DNA of 64,000 nucleotides from DAIDKA01 sp035487155 (GTDB lineage: Bacteria > Pseudomonadota > Gammaproteobacteria > Steroidobacterales > Steroidobacteraceae), in the NCBI GenBank assembly GCA_035487155.1, contig DATHMK010000053.1, positions 73,841 through 137,840 on the forward strand. The letters run 5' to 3'. Made by a program: the position numbers and the translations under genes. A model generated the notes under the pieces. That model saw nothing but the letters and a program-made list of their open reading frames with translations. It had not been told where the DNA came from and ran no database searches. This document shows positions 6,993 to 15,682 of this stretch, piece by piece (position 1 is the first letter of the stretch; each line of letters starts with the position of its first letter).

Positions 6993-7664
6993 CTACTGAT
7001 TGGGTTCTTCAGGGGCTTCCCGCAGGCGCGCCGCCATCGTCAACAGATCCGCCAGCGTCCTCGCCTTCATCTTGCGCATCACCTTGCCGCGATGGGCCTT
7101 CACGGTGATCTCGCTGATTCCCAGCGTCGCGGCGACCTGCTTGTTCAGTTGCCCTTGGGTCACCAGGGCCATGACATCCCGCTCACGACGGCTCAGAGAC
7201 TCCAGCCGATCGCGCAGCGTTTTCACGACACGCTGCTCCGCCAGGCATTCGCGGCTGCGGTCCACGGCGCTGCAGACCGCAGTCAGCAACGCTTTCGGAC
7301 TGAAGGGCTTGGTCAGGAACTCGGTCGCACCCGCTTTCATGGCCTGCACGGACATGGGGATGTCGCCATGACCCGTGATGAAGATTATCGGCAGCGTTGT
7401 CTGACCCGCGCCCATGCGTCGTTGCAATTCTAGGCCATTCAGATCCGGCAGGCTTACATCAAGGATCAGGCAGCCGGGTATCGCTTGCCGGGAATGCCTC
7501 AGGAACTCTCCGGCTGATGCGAAGACTTCGGGCCGAAATCCAGACTCTTCAACCATGGCCTGGAGAGACTCGCGCAAGGACACATCGTCGTCGACCACGT
7601 AAACGACGGGTTTTGGATCTTGGATGCCAGTCGCGCTGGTACGCAGCGACCTCTCAGCACTCAT
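6993..7664 (-). CDS. FixJ-family response regulator
   Basis: 223 residues. The receiver domain (about 20-135) has the acidic pocket DDD, the phospho-acceptor Asp in LILDVSLPDLNG, the switch Thr in IIFITGHGD and Lys in LTKPF. A LuxR-type helix-turn-helix follows (about 155-215: SLSRRERDVMALV, NKQVAATLGISEITVKAHRGKVMRKM). It should bind DNA as a phosphorylated dimer. GGGGAGA lies before the chosen ATG; longer versions add a non-conserved leader. The HTH is nearly identical to that of the regulator at 37557-38234. A stand-alone receiver is encoded 43 bp upstream. No kinase is adjacent; candidates are at 50179 and 57607. Confidence 0.93.
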   Translation of the reverse strand: MSAERSLRTSATGIQDPKPVVYVVDDDVSLRESLQAMVEESGFRPEVFASAGEFLRHSRQAIPGCLILDVSLPDLNGLELQRRMGAGQTTLPIIFITGHGDIPMSVQAMKAGATEFLTKPFSPKALLTAVCSAVDRSRECLAEQRVVKTLRDRLESLSRRERDVMALVTQGQLNKQVAATLGISEITVKAHRGKVMRKMKARTLADLLTMAARLREAPEEPNQ

Positions 7665-7707
7665 GTCGGTCTCCCCTTTCGTTTCAGGACCACAACCCGG
7701 GTTCAGA

Positions 7708-8079
7708 TTACTTGGTACCCAGCGCCGCAGCCAGCGCGCAACGAAGCTCAGCTTCAGTAAAGGGCTTGAGCAGGTACGCGACTGCACCATTCGCGAGCAC
7801 CACCGCGCGCACTTTCTCGTCACCTTGGGCTGTGATGAAAATGATCGGAATGTTCATGCCCCGCTGCAGCAGTTCACGCTGCAATTCCGGGCCCGACATG
7901 CCCGGCATCGCGACGTCGAGAATCAAGCACCGCGTCTGATGGAGCAGATCCGATTGGAGAAATTCGGCCGCAGAGGCGAAGGCACGCGACGCAAAGCCCA
8001 GTTCACTCAGCAGGTCGGGTAGCGACTCGCGTACCGATTCGTCATCATCGACGACGGACACCCATGGGTGATCCACCAC
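7708..8079 (-). CDS. Single-domain response regulator (CheY-like receiver)
   Basis: 123 residues, receiver only, starting at a GTG. DDDES pocket, acceptor Asp in LILDVAMPGMSG, Thr in IIFITAQGD, Lys in LLKPF. Most similar in style to the receiver domains of FixJ-type proteins, and it may have lost its output domain or serve as a phosphate sink or relay for the neighbouring regulator. Same strand and likely same transcript as 6993-7664. Confidence 0.88.
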   Translation of the reverse strand: MVDHPWVSVVDDDESVRESLPDLLSELGFASRAFASAAEFLQSDLLHQTRCLILDVAMPGMSGPELQRELLQRGMNIPIIFITAQGDEKVRAVVLANGAVAYLLKPFTEAELRCALAAALGTK

Positions 8080-8344
8080 TTATGCATTCCCTGAAACCGC
8101 GGCCTCGAAGCGCAACACCGGGCTTCGGCTTCGGCGAATTTCCTGCGCCGCACCAATTGGCGGCAATGATTCCTTACACATTCACGTATCTCTGGTTCCC
8201 TGTAAGGAGGATGCGCCTGTCCACAAGGGTGCGCGCTAATACTAAAGTATCATTTCAAAGCGCAGATTCCTGGCCCGCGCCGACCCTTGGAGCGCACTCA
8301 ACCCTGCGCGACTTGCCATAACGCCGCCGCCCTCTACCATCGCG
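8080..8344. other. 265-bp intergenic region with a palindrome
   Basis: No gene supported. Lies between dps and the receiver gene, both on the minus strand, so it should hold the promoter of the two regulators. Its only clear feature is the 12-bp palindrome ATACTAAAGTAT at 8239-8250. Confidence 0.6.
8237..8256 (-). promoter_or_regulatory. Operator-like site, weak copy (response regulators)
   Basis: TAATACTAAAGTATCATTTC. The centre is a perfect palindrome ATACT-AA-AGTAT and the flank resembles the copy at 50086 (TAATACCTTCGTATCATTG). It is about 160 bp from the receiver start codon, further than the other copies, so its role is less sure. Confidence 0.4.
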
Positions 8345-8893
8345 CTATCCCTTCGTGCCCCGCGACGCCAGGTGCTCGCCGACAAACCAGCTCTGCAGCT
8401 CATTGAGTCGTACCACCTGACTCACGATAAGGTCATTGGTCCCGTCATCGCCATCCTCACCGGCGCGCCGCGCCAACGGCCGCGCCTCCTGCAGAATGAC
8501 CTCGTGCGCCTCGACCAGCCGTGACAGCTGATGCACGGGATCCTCACGCCCCCTCGGAGCCCGGGCCAGCCGGGTTTCCTCGGCAATGTCCTGTGGCAAC
8601 GCCACCGCGACACCGCCCAATGTCTGCACCCGCTCCGCCAGCGTGTCCATCAGTTGGGCCTGCTCCTCATAGTGCTTGTCGAACAGCAGGTGCAATTCAT
8701 AAAAGGTCGCACCGGAGGTCTGCCAATGCGCCTTCTTGTACAGGTCGCGCAGCGCGGTGGTATGGGCCAACAGCCTGTTCAGCGCGGCGACACCGTGGTG
8801 GCGCACCGCCTCTGATAACCCGATTCGAACCGGCGTCAGCGCGCCAAACGCCTGGACCGTCGGTCCGTCTTCCGGGGCATTCCTCATGCTCAT
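8345..8893 (-). CDS. dps: Dps-like ferritin family DNA-binding protein
   Basis: 182 residues. Dps proteins form dodecamers that oxidise and store iron with hydrogen peroxide and protect DNA. Seen: the ferroxidase segment LYKKAHWQTSG with the HW pair, LLFDKHYEEQAQLMDTLAERVQTLGG with the Asp-x3-His/Glu-Glu set, and a long helix to ELQSWFVGEHL. GGAG lies seven bases before the ATG at 8893. It is the last gene of the minus-strand run nodT-emrA-emrB-small membrane protein-dps, linking iron/peroxide defence to the pump. Confidence 0.92.
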   Translation of the reverse strand: MSMRNAPEDGPTVQAFGALTPVRIGLSEAVRHHGVAALNRLLAHTTALRDLYKKAHWQTSGATFYELHLLFDKHYEEQAQLMDTLAERVQTLGGVAVALPQDIAEETRLARAPRGREDPVHQLSRLVEAHEVILQEARPLARRAGEDGDDGTNDLIVSQVVRLNELQSWFVGEHLASRGTKG

Positions 8894-8907
8894 GGTACGC
8901 TCCGCCT

Positions 8908-9246
8908 TTACAGTAGACCCCTTTCCAGCCCGACGGCGAGCAACCCCGCGGCAACGATGCCCACCGCCAGAAAACCGGCGGCGACGAGGGTCCATGGCAG
9001 ACTGCTCCGGCGCCTCTCACGGTCCGACAGGCCGCCATGAATCGCCCGCACCACAGAACGTTCGGGCCACGAACGATCCATCTGCCAGGTGCCCCATTGA
9101 GACCCGCGCCGAAGCGCCTCCTGCTTGTAGTGGCGCCTGGGCATGGAGGTGGGGACCGGCCACTGTCCATTGCGCAAATCATTGACCAGTCCCACGCGCG
9201 GGTCGAACACCGCATACATTTCAAGATCAGCACTTCGCCTTGGCAT
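8908..9246 (-). CDS. Small C-terminally anchored membrane protein
   Basis: 112 residues, cytoplasmic N-terminal part with many Arg (MPRRSADLEMYAVFDP, RRHYKQEALRRG) and one C-terminal helix (about 85-108: WTLVAAGFLAVGIVAAGLLAVG). GCGGAGAG lies four bases before the ATG. Located 91 bp after emrB and 14 bp before dps in the same direction. No family recognised. Confidence 0.72.
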   Translation of the reverse strand: MPRRSADLEMYAVFDPRVGLVNDLRNGQWPVPTSMPRRHYKQEALRRGSQWGTWQMDRSWPERSVVRAIHGGLSDRERRRSSLPWTLVAAGFLAVGIVAAGLLAVGLERGLL

Positions 9247-9337
9247 GACACTCTCCGCTTTAGCCTGCCGCCAGAGTGCCCTTTGAGAGGCTTCGCGGCT
9301 TGTACCCGGCGCGCGCGTTTAAGCTCTGGCTGCTGCT

Positions 9338-10891
9338 TTACTCCGCCGCTACCGCACCGCCACCACCGGCCGGCCGGCGCACCAGCCAGCACAACGGCAG
9401 CAGCAGCATCACCAGCCAGCCCGAGAAATAGAACAGGTCCAGACTGGACAGCAGATATCCCTGACCGATCACCTCCTGCAGCACCTTGGCGGCGGCCGAC
9501 AGCCCGCCGAAGCCCTGGGAATGCAGTTGCGTCAAGGCGCCGCTGTAGCCAGGGTCAAAGGCCGACAAGGATTCCACCAACCGCGACTGATGCAGCGCCT
9601 CGCGCCGGTCCCAGTAAGTCGTCGTCAAAGAGGTGGCGAAACTGCCGCTGATGATGCGCAGGAAATTGTTGAGGCCCGAGGCTGCCGGCACGCGTTCGGG
9701 CGGCAGGCCGTCGAGGGAGATCGTGAACAGCGCCACGAAAAACATGCCCATGGCCACACCCTGCACCAGCAGCGGCATGACGAACACCCAGAAGCTGGCA
9801 TCCGGCGGGTAGGCCGCGCGCATGAAATAGGAGATGGCGAAGATCACGAAAGAAACGCTGGCAAACCCCCGTGCGTCGTACTTGCCTATGTATCGACCCA
9901 CGAAGGGCGCGACCAGTACGGCCGTGACGCCGCTGGGCGCCGCCACCACACCCGCCCAGGTGGCCGTATAGGCCAGCTGGGTCTGCTGCCACAGCGGCAT
10001 CAGCACGACATTGCCGAAAAATACCGCGTAAGCGAGACACAACGTGAGCGTGCCAAGCGTGAAACTGCGGGACTTGAACAGTGTCAGATCCACAATGGGA
10101 TGCGCGTCGGTCAGCTCCCAGATGATCCAGGCCGTCAGCGCCAGCACGGTCACAATCCCCAGTGTGACGATGGTGGTGCTGTGAAACCAATCCAGGTCCT
10201 TGCCCTGATCCAGCAACACCTGCAAGGCGCCCACCCACACGCACAGCAGCCCCAGGCCCACTCTATCGATCGACAGCTTGCGGCCCGGTGTCTCAAAGGC
10301 GCGCAGGAAACGCCAGCAGATCGCGCCGCAGAACAGTCCTACGGGGACGTTGATCAGGAAGATCCACTCCCACGGATAGTTGTCGGAGATATAGCCGCCC
10401 AGGATCGGGCCGCAGATTGGCGCGACCAGCGTCGTCATCGACCAGATAGCCAGCGCCGTGCCCTTTTTCTGCGCGGGGAATAGCGACAGCAGCAGCGCCT
10501 GCGAGCCGGGTATCATCGGACCGGATACCCCCCCCTGCAGCACGCGAAACACGAGCAAAGAGGTCAGGTTCCAGGCGATCCCGCATAGAAACGAGGCCAG
10601 CGTGAACAACAAGATTGACACTACGAACACGCGAACCACCCCGAAACGTCGCATCAGCCAGCCCGTCAGCGGTACCGAGATACCGTTGGCCACGGCGAAC
10701 GAGGTGATGACCCAGGTCCCCTGATCCGAGGAGACGCCGAGGTCACCGGCGATGGTGGGAATCGACACATTGGCAATCGTGGTGTCGAGCACCTGCATGA
10801 ACGTCGCCAGGGCCAGCGCCAACAGGGTGACGGTGCGGGCGCCGCCGCTGAGCGGCGTAGGAGCATCACCCCTGGCAGCTGCGTCGCTCAT
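9338..10891 (-). CDS. emrB: DHA2-family MFS drug efflux permease (EmrB type)
   Basis: 517 residues, length and about 14 helices of the DHA2 (14-TMS) family. N-terminal VLDTTIANVSIPTIAGDL is the EmrB signature, WLMRRFGVVRVF is the motif A loop, and LVAPICGPILGGYISD is motif C of antiporters. It exports hydrophobic toxins or uncouplers by proton antiport through the inner membrane. Twelve bases after emrA and downstream of nodT, which together make a tripartite pump across both membranes. A second, diverged set is at 26898-31032. Confidence 0.95.
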   Translation of the reverse strand: MSDAAARGDAPTPLSGGARTVTLLALALATFMQVLDTTIANVSIPTIAGDLGVSSDQGTWVITSFAVANGISVPLTGWLMRRFGVVRVFVVSILLFTLASFLCGIAWNLTSLLVFRVLQGGVSGPMIPGSQALLLSLFPAQKKGTALAIWSMTTLVAPICGPILGGYISDNYPWEWIFLINVPVGLFCGAICWRFLRAFETPGRKLSIDRVGLGLLCVWVGALQVLLDQGKDLDWFHSTTIVTLGIVTVLALTAWIIWELTDAHPIVDLTLFKSRSFTLGTLTLCLAYAVFFGNVVLMPLWQQTQLAYTATWAGVVAAPSGVTAVLVAPFVGRYIGKYDARGFASVSFVIFAISYFMRAAYPPDASFWVFVMPLLVQGVAMGMFFVALFTISLDGLPPERVPAASGLNNFLRIISGSFATSLTTTYWDRREALHQSRLVESLSAFDPGYSGALTQLHSQGFGGLSAAAKVLQEVIGQGYLLSSLDLFYFSGWLVMLLLPLCWLVRRPAGGGGAVAAE

Positions 10892-10903
10892 GGTGGCTAC
10901 CGA

Positions 10904-12115
10904 CTAGCGGGCCGCCAGGGTCCCGGCGCCGGCAGCCACGGCCCCGTTGGCGGCCAGGATGCGCGCGATGCGCGCTTCCACCTCAGGGTCAACACCCAGG
11001 CTGGATTGCGCGGGTATGGGCTCACTGCGGACCTGCGAGCCGATCGACGGCCCGGAGGTGTCGTGGATGTCTACGGTTACGGTCGTCGACAGCCCGACTC
11101 GCAGGGGATGGGCTTGCAGCTGTCGCGGGTCGAGCAGGACACGTACCGGCACGCGCTGTACGATCTTGATCCAGTTGCCTGAGGCATTTTGCGCGGGCAG
11201 CAACGCAAAGGCGTTACCGCTGCCGGCGGCGAGGCCCACGAGCTTGCCGTGATATTTGACCCGGTGGCCGTAAACATCCGAAGTCACCTCCACGGGTTGG
11301 CCCACGCGCATGTCCTCGAGCTGCACTTCCTTGAAGTTGGCATCGATCCAGACGTCCGCCAGCGGCACAACCGCCATCAATGGAGTGCCGGGTGCCACCC
11401 GTTCTCCAATCTGCACGGAGCGTCGCGCCACCTCTCCGGCCACGGGCGCGTAAATTCGCGTACGGCGCAAGGCGAGCGCCGCGTCCCGCACGGCCGCCTC
11501 GGCGGCCAGTACCTCGGGATGAGTCTCTACGGTTGTCCGATCGATTCTCACAGTCGTCGCCTTCAGCTGCTCGCGCGCCTCGGTCAGATCCGCCTGTATC
11601 TGCGCGACGCTATCCTGCGTATGCGACAGCTCCTCCGAGGAGACGGCTCCGTCCTCAAGCAGGCTGGTGCGGCGGTGGTAGTCCTCCTGCGCCCGCTTCA
11701 GCGCGATCTCGCGGTCGGCAATCTGTGCACGCAGTTGCTCGGCCGTGGCGAACAGGGTACGCACTTCGCGAACCGCCCCGGCCAGTCTGGCCTCGGCATT
11801 GCTCATGGCCACTTTGGCGTCGGCGGGATCAAGTTCCAGCAGCGTCTGCCCCCGGCGCACACCCTGCGTGTCATCGGCACTGAGCACAATCACGGTACCC
11901 GGCACTTCGCTGGTGATCTCCACCAGGTCTCCGTCGACGTAGGCGTCGTCGGTGCTCTCATAGTACCGGGCATCCAAGAACCAGTAGCCGCCATAGACCG
12001 CGCCGGCGATGACGGCCACGGCGGCCAGAATCTTCAGTCCCCGACGGCGCTTGTTCGAAGTTTGCGGCGGAGCACCGGCCGCTTTGGGTGCCGCCGGGGT
12101 TGAATCGTCACTCAT
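10904..12115 (-). CDS. emrA: EmrA-type membrane fusion (HlyD family) adaptor
   Basis: 403 residues. One N-terminal helix (about 27-47) is followed by the HlyD start motif STDDAYVDGDLVEI, lipoyl half-motifs, a long coiled-coil hairpin (about 95-215) and a beta-barrel (RIYAPVAGEVARRSVQIGE then GTPLMAVVPL, WIDANFKEVQL). It bridges EmrB and the outer-membrane channel in the periplasm. Located 50 bp after nodT and before emrB, same strand. The first residues (DDSTPAAPKAAGAPPQTSNKRRRG) are low complexity. Confidence 0.95.
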   Translation of the reverse strand: MSDDSTPAAPKAAGAPPQTSNKRRRGLKILAAVAVIAGAVYGGYWFLDARYYESTDDAYVDGDLVEITSEVPGTVIVLSADDTQGVRRGQTLLELDPADAKVAMSNAEARLAGAVREVRTLFATAEQLRAQIADREIALKRAQEDYHRRTSLLEDGAVSSEELSHTQDSVAQIQADLTEAREQLKATTVRIDRTTVETHPEVLAAEAAVRDAALALRRTRIYAPVAGEVARRSVQIGERVAPGTPLMAVVPLADVWIDANFKEVQLEDMRVGQPVEVTSDVYGHRVKYHGKLVGLAAGSGNAFALLPAQNASGNWIKIVQRVPVRVLLDPRQLQAHPLRVGLSTTVTVDIHDTSGPSIGSQVRSEPIPAQSSLGVDPEVEARIARILAANGAVAAGAGTLAAR

Positions 12116-12165
12116 TGGGCTCTCCCAAAAAAGTCAGTTTCAGGCAAGAAAAGCATTCGCGTGTC

Positions 12166-13629
12166 TCACGGTACCTGCGGATCGAAGCTTCCGCCCACGG
12201 CGAGCAGCAGCGTGACACGCGCCAGCGCCTGCCCGGAGACCAGCTCGACGTGTTCGCGTCGGGCGATGAGAACGGCCGTTTCGGTGTTGAGCACCGTGAG
12301 GTAGCTGGAGACGCCGGACTGATAGCGCTCCTCGGCCAGGCGATATGCGACTTCCGCATCATCCAAGGATCGCTGCTGTTGTTCGATCTGCACCGCCAGT
12401 GCACCGACCTGGCTGAGCTGATCGGATGTTTCGCGCACCGCCTCTAGCACCGACTGGTTGTACGCCGCCACCGCATCGTCAATCTGCGCCGCGCTGCCCC
12501 GATACTTCGCCCTTAGACGGCCCGCATCGAACAGCGGCAGATGAATTGCCGGTCCCACCTGATAAGCGGTCGCGGCTCCCTGGAACAGATTGCTGAACAC
12601 GCCGATGGCGCTGGTGCCGGCGAACGCCGCAAGGTTGATATCCGGATAGAATGCCGCCTTGGCCGCCGACAGGCCGGCGTGAGCCGATTCGATCCGCTCG
12701 CGCGCCGCCAGCACATCCGGGCGCCGGCCCAGAAGGTCCGCGGGCAGCGCTGAGGGCAACACCAGCACGGCCCCAGGATCGAAGGTCGGTGGCCGCAGCT
12801 GCGCATACAGTTCGGCACCCTGCCCCGACAGCGAGGCGAGCTGATGTTTGTCCAATTCCGCCGCCACTTCGGCCTGCAGCAATTCGACATGCGCCTCGGG
12901 TACCGCGCCCGAGGCCTCGCGCAGCTCCACATTGGTGTCAAGACCCGACTGCACCCGCCGTCGAGTAATCTCCAGAATGCGCTGCCGCTGCGCCTCGGTC
13001 CGTTGCGCCACCTCGAGGAGGGCATCGTTGCGATACAGGTCGATGTAGGCCCGTGCGACCGCGCCACTCAATGCCAGGCGCGCACTGTCTACGTCAAAAA
13101 TAGCCGCCGTGGTCTGCGAACTCGCCTGCTTCAGTAATGCAGCCTGGCGGCCCCAGAAGTCCAGATCCCAGGAAAAATTCAGGCCTTCGAGCCCCTGCCA
13201 TTGGGTCGTACCGGGATAAGGCTTTGGGATGGGGTCATAGCCGCTGAGGCGCCGGCGAACTTCCTGTGCATCGAACGACACCGCCGGCCCCAGGCCCGCC
13301 CGGGTCACGTCGGCCACCGATTGCGCTTCGCGCACCCGGGCCAGCGCCTGCGCCAGGCTGGGATTATCCGCCAGGGCCTTTTGCATCAGGCGATCAAGCT
13401 GCGCGTCATTGAACGCGCTCCACCATGCCTTCGCCGCCACCGGCACCGAGCCCTGCGGCGCAAGGCCGAGTTCATCCTGGGTGATGGTCGGCAGTGGCGC
13501 TTCGAGCTTGGGTGGTGTGATGCAAGCGCAAAGTGCCAAGGACATCGCGATCGCCGCTGCCCAGCCCAGCGGCCCAGTCCCCGCAGCCCTGGGGTCCCGC
13601 GGCCTGCCGTTGATGATGAGCCTGAACAT
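12166..13629 (-). CDS. NodT-family outer-membrane efflux lipoprotein
   Basis: 487 residues. A long N-region and hydrophobic stretch end in a lipobox-like LALCAC near residue 35, so it is probably lipid-anchored. Two OEP repeats follow, with the periplasmic helical barrel and motifs typical of RND/NodT factors (DLFWGR-type WDLDFWGRQAALLKQA, LPADLLGRRPDVLAARERIESAHAGLSAAKAAFYPDINL). First gene of the pump operon. The operator-like site at 13696-13720 lies 67 bp before its start codon. Confidence 0.93.
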   Translation of the reverse strand: MFRLIINGRPRDPRAAGTGPLGWAAAIAMSLALCACITPPKLEAPLPTITQDELGLAPQGSVPVAAKAWWSAFNDAQLDRLMQKALADNPSLAQALARVREAQSVADVTRAGLGPAVSFDAQEVRRRLSGYDPIPKPYPGTTQWQGLEGLNFSWDLDFWGRQAALLKQASSQTTAAIFDVDSARLALSGAVARAYIDLYRNDALLEVAQRTEAQRQRILEITRRRVQSGLDTNVELREASGAVPEAHVELLQAEVAAELDKHQLASLSGQGAELYAQLRPPTFDPGAVLVLPSALPADLLGRRPDVLAARERIESAHAGLSAAKAAFYPDINLAAFAGTSAIGVFSNLFQGAATAYQVGPAIHLPLFDAGRLRAKYRGSAAQIDDAVAAYNQSVLEAVRETSDQLSQVGALAVQIEQQQRSLDDAEVAYRLAEERYQSGVSSYLTVLNTETAVLIARREHVELVSGQALARVTLLLAVGGSFDPQVP

Positions 13630-13695
13630 CGATGCGCCTCTTGCCAGGGAACCACTCTTGTGGGCGCTATCCCATCAGATCGGCTCATCCCGAGA

Positions 13696-13720
13696 CATTG
13701 GACGATGGTGTCGGCGATAC
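13696..13720 (-). promoter_or_regulatory. Operator-like site for the nodT-emrAB-dps operon
   Basis: Minus-strand reading GTATCGCCGACACC then ATCGTCCAATG. Matches the recurrent element and points to nodT, whose ATG is about 67 bp away. It fills the short gap between nodT and the araC gene. Confidence 0.75.
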
Positions 13721-13722
13721 TT

Positions 13723-14346
13723 TCAGACTACTGCGCCGATCCCCACCTTCTGCCGGAGCATGATCTGCGGGCGCGCCAGGAACGTTTGCGGCTGCGATGC
13801 CTTCTCGCTGCTGCCGGGCGCACTTGCCGAAGAGCGGCGCCACTGCCCCGGGGTCACCCCGACGGCACGGCGAAACTGCCGATTCAGGTGGGACTGATCC
13901 GCGAAACCGCAGTTGAGCGCGATTTCGGTGAGACTCTCGGTGGAGATGATCATCATGCGCTTGGCGCGCTCGACGCGACGTGCCGCGATATACACCATGG
14001 GCGAGCTGCCCAGAGTGCTCTTGAAGGCCCTCGTGAAGTGGCTCTTGCTCAGCTCGATCGCACCCGCGATGTCCTTGACGGTCAGCTTGGCGCCAAGACG
14101 CTCCTCGATATAGTCGATGACCCGCTTGGTCTGCCAGGCCGCAAGGCAGCCCGGTTGCACAGGCGGGGCGACCTGACGCGTGAGGGTTTCACCCCACGAC
14201 TCCCGACCCAGCAGCGCATCGGCATCTTTCAGACACCGCCACGCCTCCGAACGGTTGCAGTCGAGCAGACTCACTGCCCTTCGAATCAGACTCCGCAGAT
14301 GTGATTGGGAGTCCATCGCCACACCCACCGGATTTACCGCTGCCAT
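13723..14346 (-). CDS. AraC-family transcription regulator
   Basis: 207 residues. The C-terminal half has the double helix-turn-helix of AraC proteins: KLTVKDIAGAIELSKSHFTRAFKSTLGSSPMVYI and then SLTEIALNCGFADQSHLNRQFRRAVGVTPGQWRR. The N-terminal 85 residues are helical with one Cys (LLDCNRSEAW) and do not look like the cupin effector domain. Its own upstream region carries an operator-like site (14410-14428), suggesting autoregulation or membership in the regulon. Divergent from ridA-sodB. Confidence 0.92.
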   Translation of the reverse strand: MAAVNPVGVAMDSQSHLRSLIRRAVSLLDCNRSEAWRCLKDADALLGRESWGETLTRQVAPPVQPGCLAAWQTKRVIDYIEERLGAKLTVKDIAGAIELSKSHFTRAFKSTLGSSPMVYIAARRVERAKRMMIISTESLTEIALNCGFADQSHLNRQFRRAVGVTPGQWRRSSASAPGSSEKASQPQTFLARPQIMLRQKVGIGAVV

Positions 14347-14409
14347 GTTCCTACTCCCGCTGTCTGCCTCCGATGGCGGCCATTCTTAGCCGGTGGCGGG
14401 TGGGTGAAT

Positions 14410-14428
14410 CCATTGGACGATGGTATTG
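14410..14428 (-). promoter_or_regulatory. Operator-like site for araC (13723)
   Basis: Minus-strand CAATACCATCGTCCAATGG, essentially the consensus. 64 bp before the araC start codon. Confidence 0.8.
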
Positions 14429-14451
14429 AGACTTACCGGCCCTGTCGCGCT

Positions 14452-14472
14452 GGCAATACTAAGGTGGGATCG
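14452..14472 (+). promoter_or_regulatory. Operator-like site for ridA-sodB
   Basis: Plus-strand GGCAATACTAAGGTGGGATC(G). Diverges from consensus at a few positions but has the same orientation and spacing (60 bp to the ATG at 14532) as the other copies. Forms a divergent pair with 14410-14428. Confidence 0.6.
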
Positions 14473-14531
14473 ACACGTACCGCTGCTTCATCCGAATAAT
14501 TACGGGGAGGGATTGAATCAGCAGAGGACCG

Positions 14532-15014
14532 ATGAACCACCGCACGCACTCCTTGTATCCCGAGCAGCGCCTCCAGGATCTTGGCATCGCGCTGCCGCCC
14601 CCGCCGACGCCTCTGGGCGCCTATGCCGAAACCCTGCAGAGCGCCAACCTGCTGTTCCTCAGCGGGACCTTGCCGATCGAGGCAGGAGTTGCGCGCTTCA
14701 GAGGACGCATCGGCGGCGATCTGAGCATCGAGGACGGACAACACGCGGCACGGCTCGCCGCGCTGAATGCCGTCGCGTTGGCCAAGGCATATCTGGGTTC
14801 CCTGAATCGCGTCAAGCAGGTGGTGCGCCTGGGCGTGTCGCTGGTGACCACGACGGAGTTCCACGATCACCCCAGGGTGGCTGATGGGGCGTCGGAACTG
14901 CTGGTGTCCGTGTTCGGACCCGAACGGGTGCCGACGCGCCTGGTGCTGGGCGTGGCCTCCCTGCCCCAGGGGCTTTGCGTCGAACTTGAGGTCATCTTCG
15001 AAGTCACTGGCTGA
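14532..15014 (+). CDS. RidA/YjgF-like family protein
   Basis: 160 residues, longer than RidA by an N-terminal extension (YPEQRLQDLGIALPPPPTPLGAY). Core motifs are LLFLSGTLPIE, the HAARLAALNAVALAKAYLGSL helix and KQVVRLGVSLVTT. This long form matches the YjgF-like group in which the catalytic Arg is commonly absent, so deaminase activity is uncertain. It leads a plus-strand group with sodB (12 bp on) and the protein at 15683, sharing the promoter region with araC. Confidence 0.85.
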   Translation: MNHRTHSLYPEQRLQDLGIALPPPPTPLGAYAETLQSANLLFLSGTLPIEAGVARFRGRIGGDLSIEDGQHAARLAALNAVALAKAYLGSLNRVKQVVRLGVSLVTTTEFHDHPRVADGASELLVSVFGPERVPTRLVLGVASLPQGLCVELEVIFEVTG

Positions 15015-15026
15015 GAAGGAGTGAGC

Positions 15027-15665
15027 ATGTCTGCCGTTGCGCCCTTGCTGTCCTGCCTGAGCCTGCCGCCTCTTACCTATGCGCAAGACGCGCTGGAGCC
15101 CATCATCTCGGCGCAGACCGTGGCCCTTCACTATGGCGGGCATCATCGAGACCATATCGAGGCTCTCAACCGTCTCACCTCCGGCACCGTCCTCGCCGGT
15201 CTCACGCTCGAGTCCCTGATTCATGCCTGTGTCGGGATTCCTGAGCGCGCCGAGATCCTCGACAATGCCGCGCAGGCCTGGAATCACGCCTTTTATTGGC
15301 AATCCCTCACGCCCCGTGGCGGGGGACTGCCGCCCCTGGCCTTGCGTCTGAAGATAGAGACCTGCTTCGGCAGCGTCGAGGCCTGCAAGAAGCAACTGGT
15401 GCACTGTGCGCTCTCCCAGTCCGGCAGCGGCTGGGCCTGGCTGGTGATTCAGGACAACGCCCTGAAAGTCATGAGGACGGCAAACGCCGAAACTCCGATC
15501 ACCCAGGGTCTGCACCCGCTTCTGGCCATCGACATCTGGGAACACGCTTATTACCTGGACTACCAGAACAGACGCCTGGACTACGTGTCCGGCGTCATCG
15601 ACAAGCTGGTCGACTGGGACGCCGCCAACTACCTGTTCCGGCGCTCCCCGGGTTGGCGATCCTGA
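15027..15665 (+). CDS. sodB: Iron/manganese superoxide dismutase
   Basis: 212 residues. Converts superoxide to hydrogen peroxide and oxygen. All four metal ligands are visible: His in VALHYGGHHRDHIE, His in QAWNHAFYWQSL, Asp in AIDIWEHAYY and His in the same motif. LEPIISAQTVALHYGGHH matches the N-terminal hairpin. GAAGGAG sits six bases before this ATG; the GTG two codons earlier lies too close to it. No signal peptide, so cytoplasmic. The C-terminal DYQNRRLDYVSGVIDKLVDWDAANYLF is complete. Confidence 0.94.
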   Translation: MSAVAPLLSCLSLPPLTYAQDALEPIISAQTVALHYGGHHRDHIEALNRLTSGTVLAGLTLESLIHACVGIPERAEILDNAAQAWNHAFYWQSLTPRGGGLPPLALRLKIETCFGSVEACKKQLVHCALSQSGSGWAWLVIQDNALKVMRTANAETPITQGLHPLLAIDIWEHAYYLDYQNRRLDYVSGVIDKLVDWDAANYLFRRSPGWRS

Positions 15666-15682
15666 AGCAAAGGCAACTCACC

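Noticed and set aside
9521..10483. Long plus-strand frame opposite emrB
   Set aside because: Arg/His/Gln-rich shadow of the permease in a high-G+C gene; no start or motif.
13696..13720. Operator-like elements as core promoter (extracytoplasmic sigma factor) sites
   Set aside because: The CGTC part resembles ECF -10 boxes, but the second conserved block is only a few bases away, the core is a dyad, and no ECF sigma gene is in the window. Kept as operator hypothesis.
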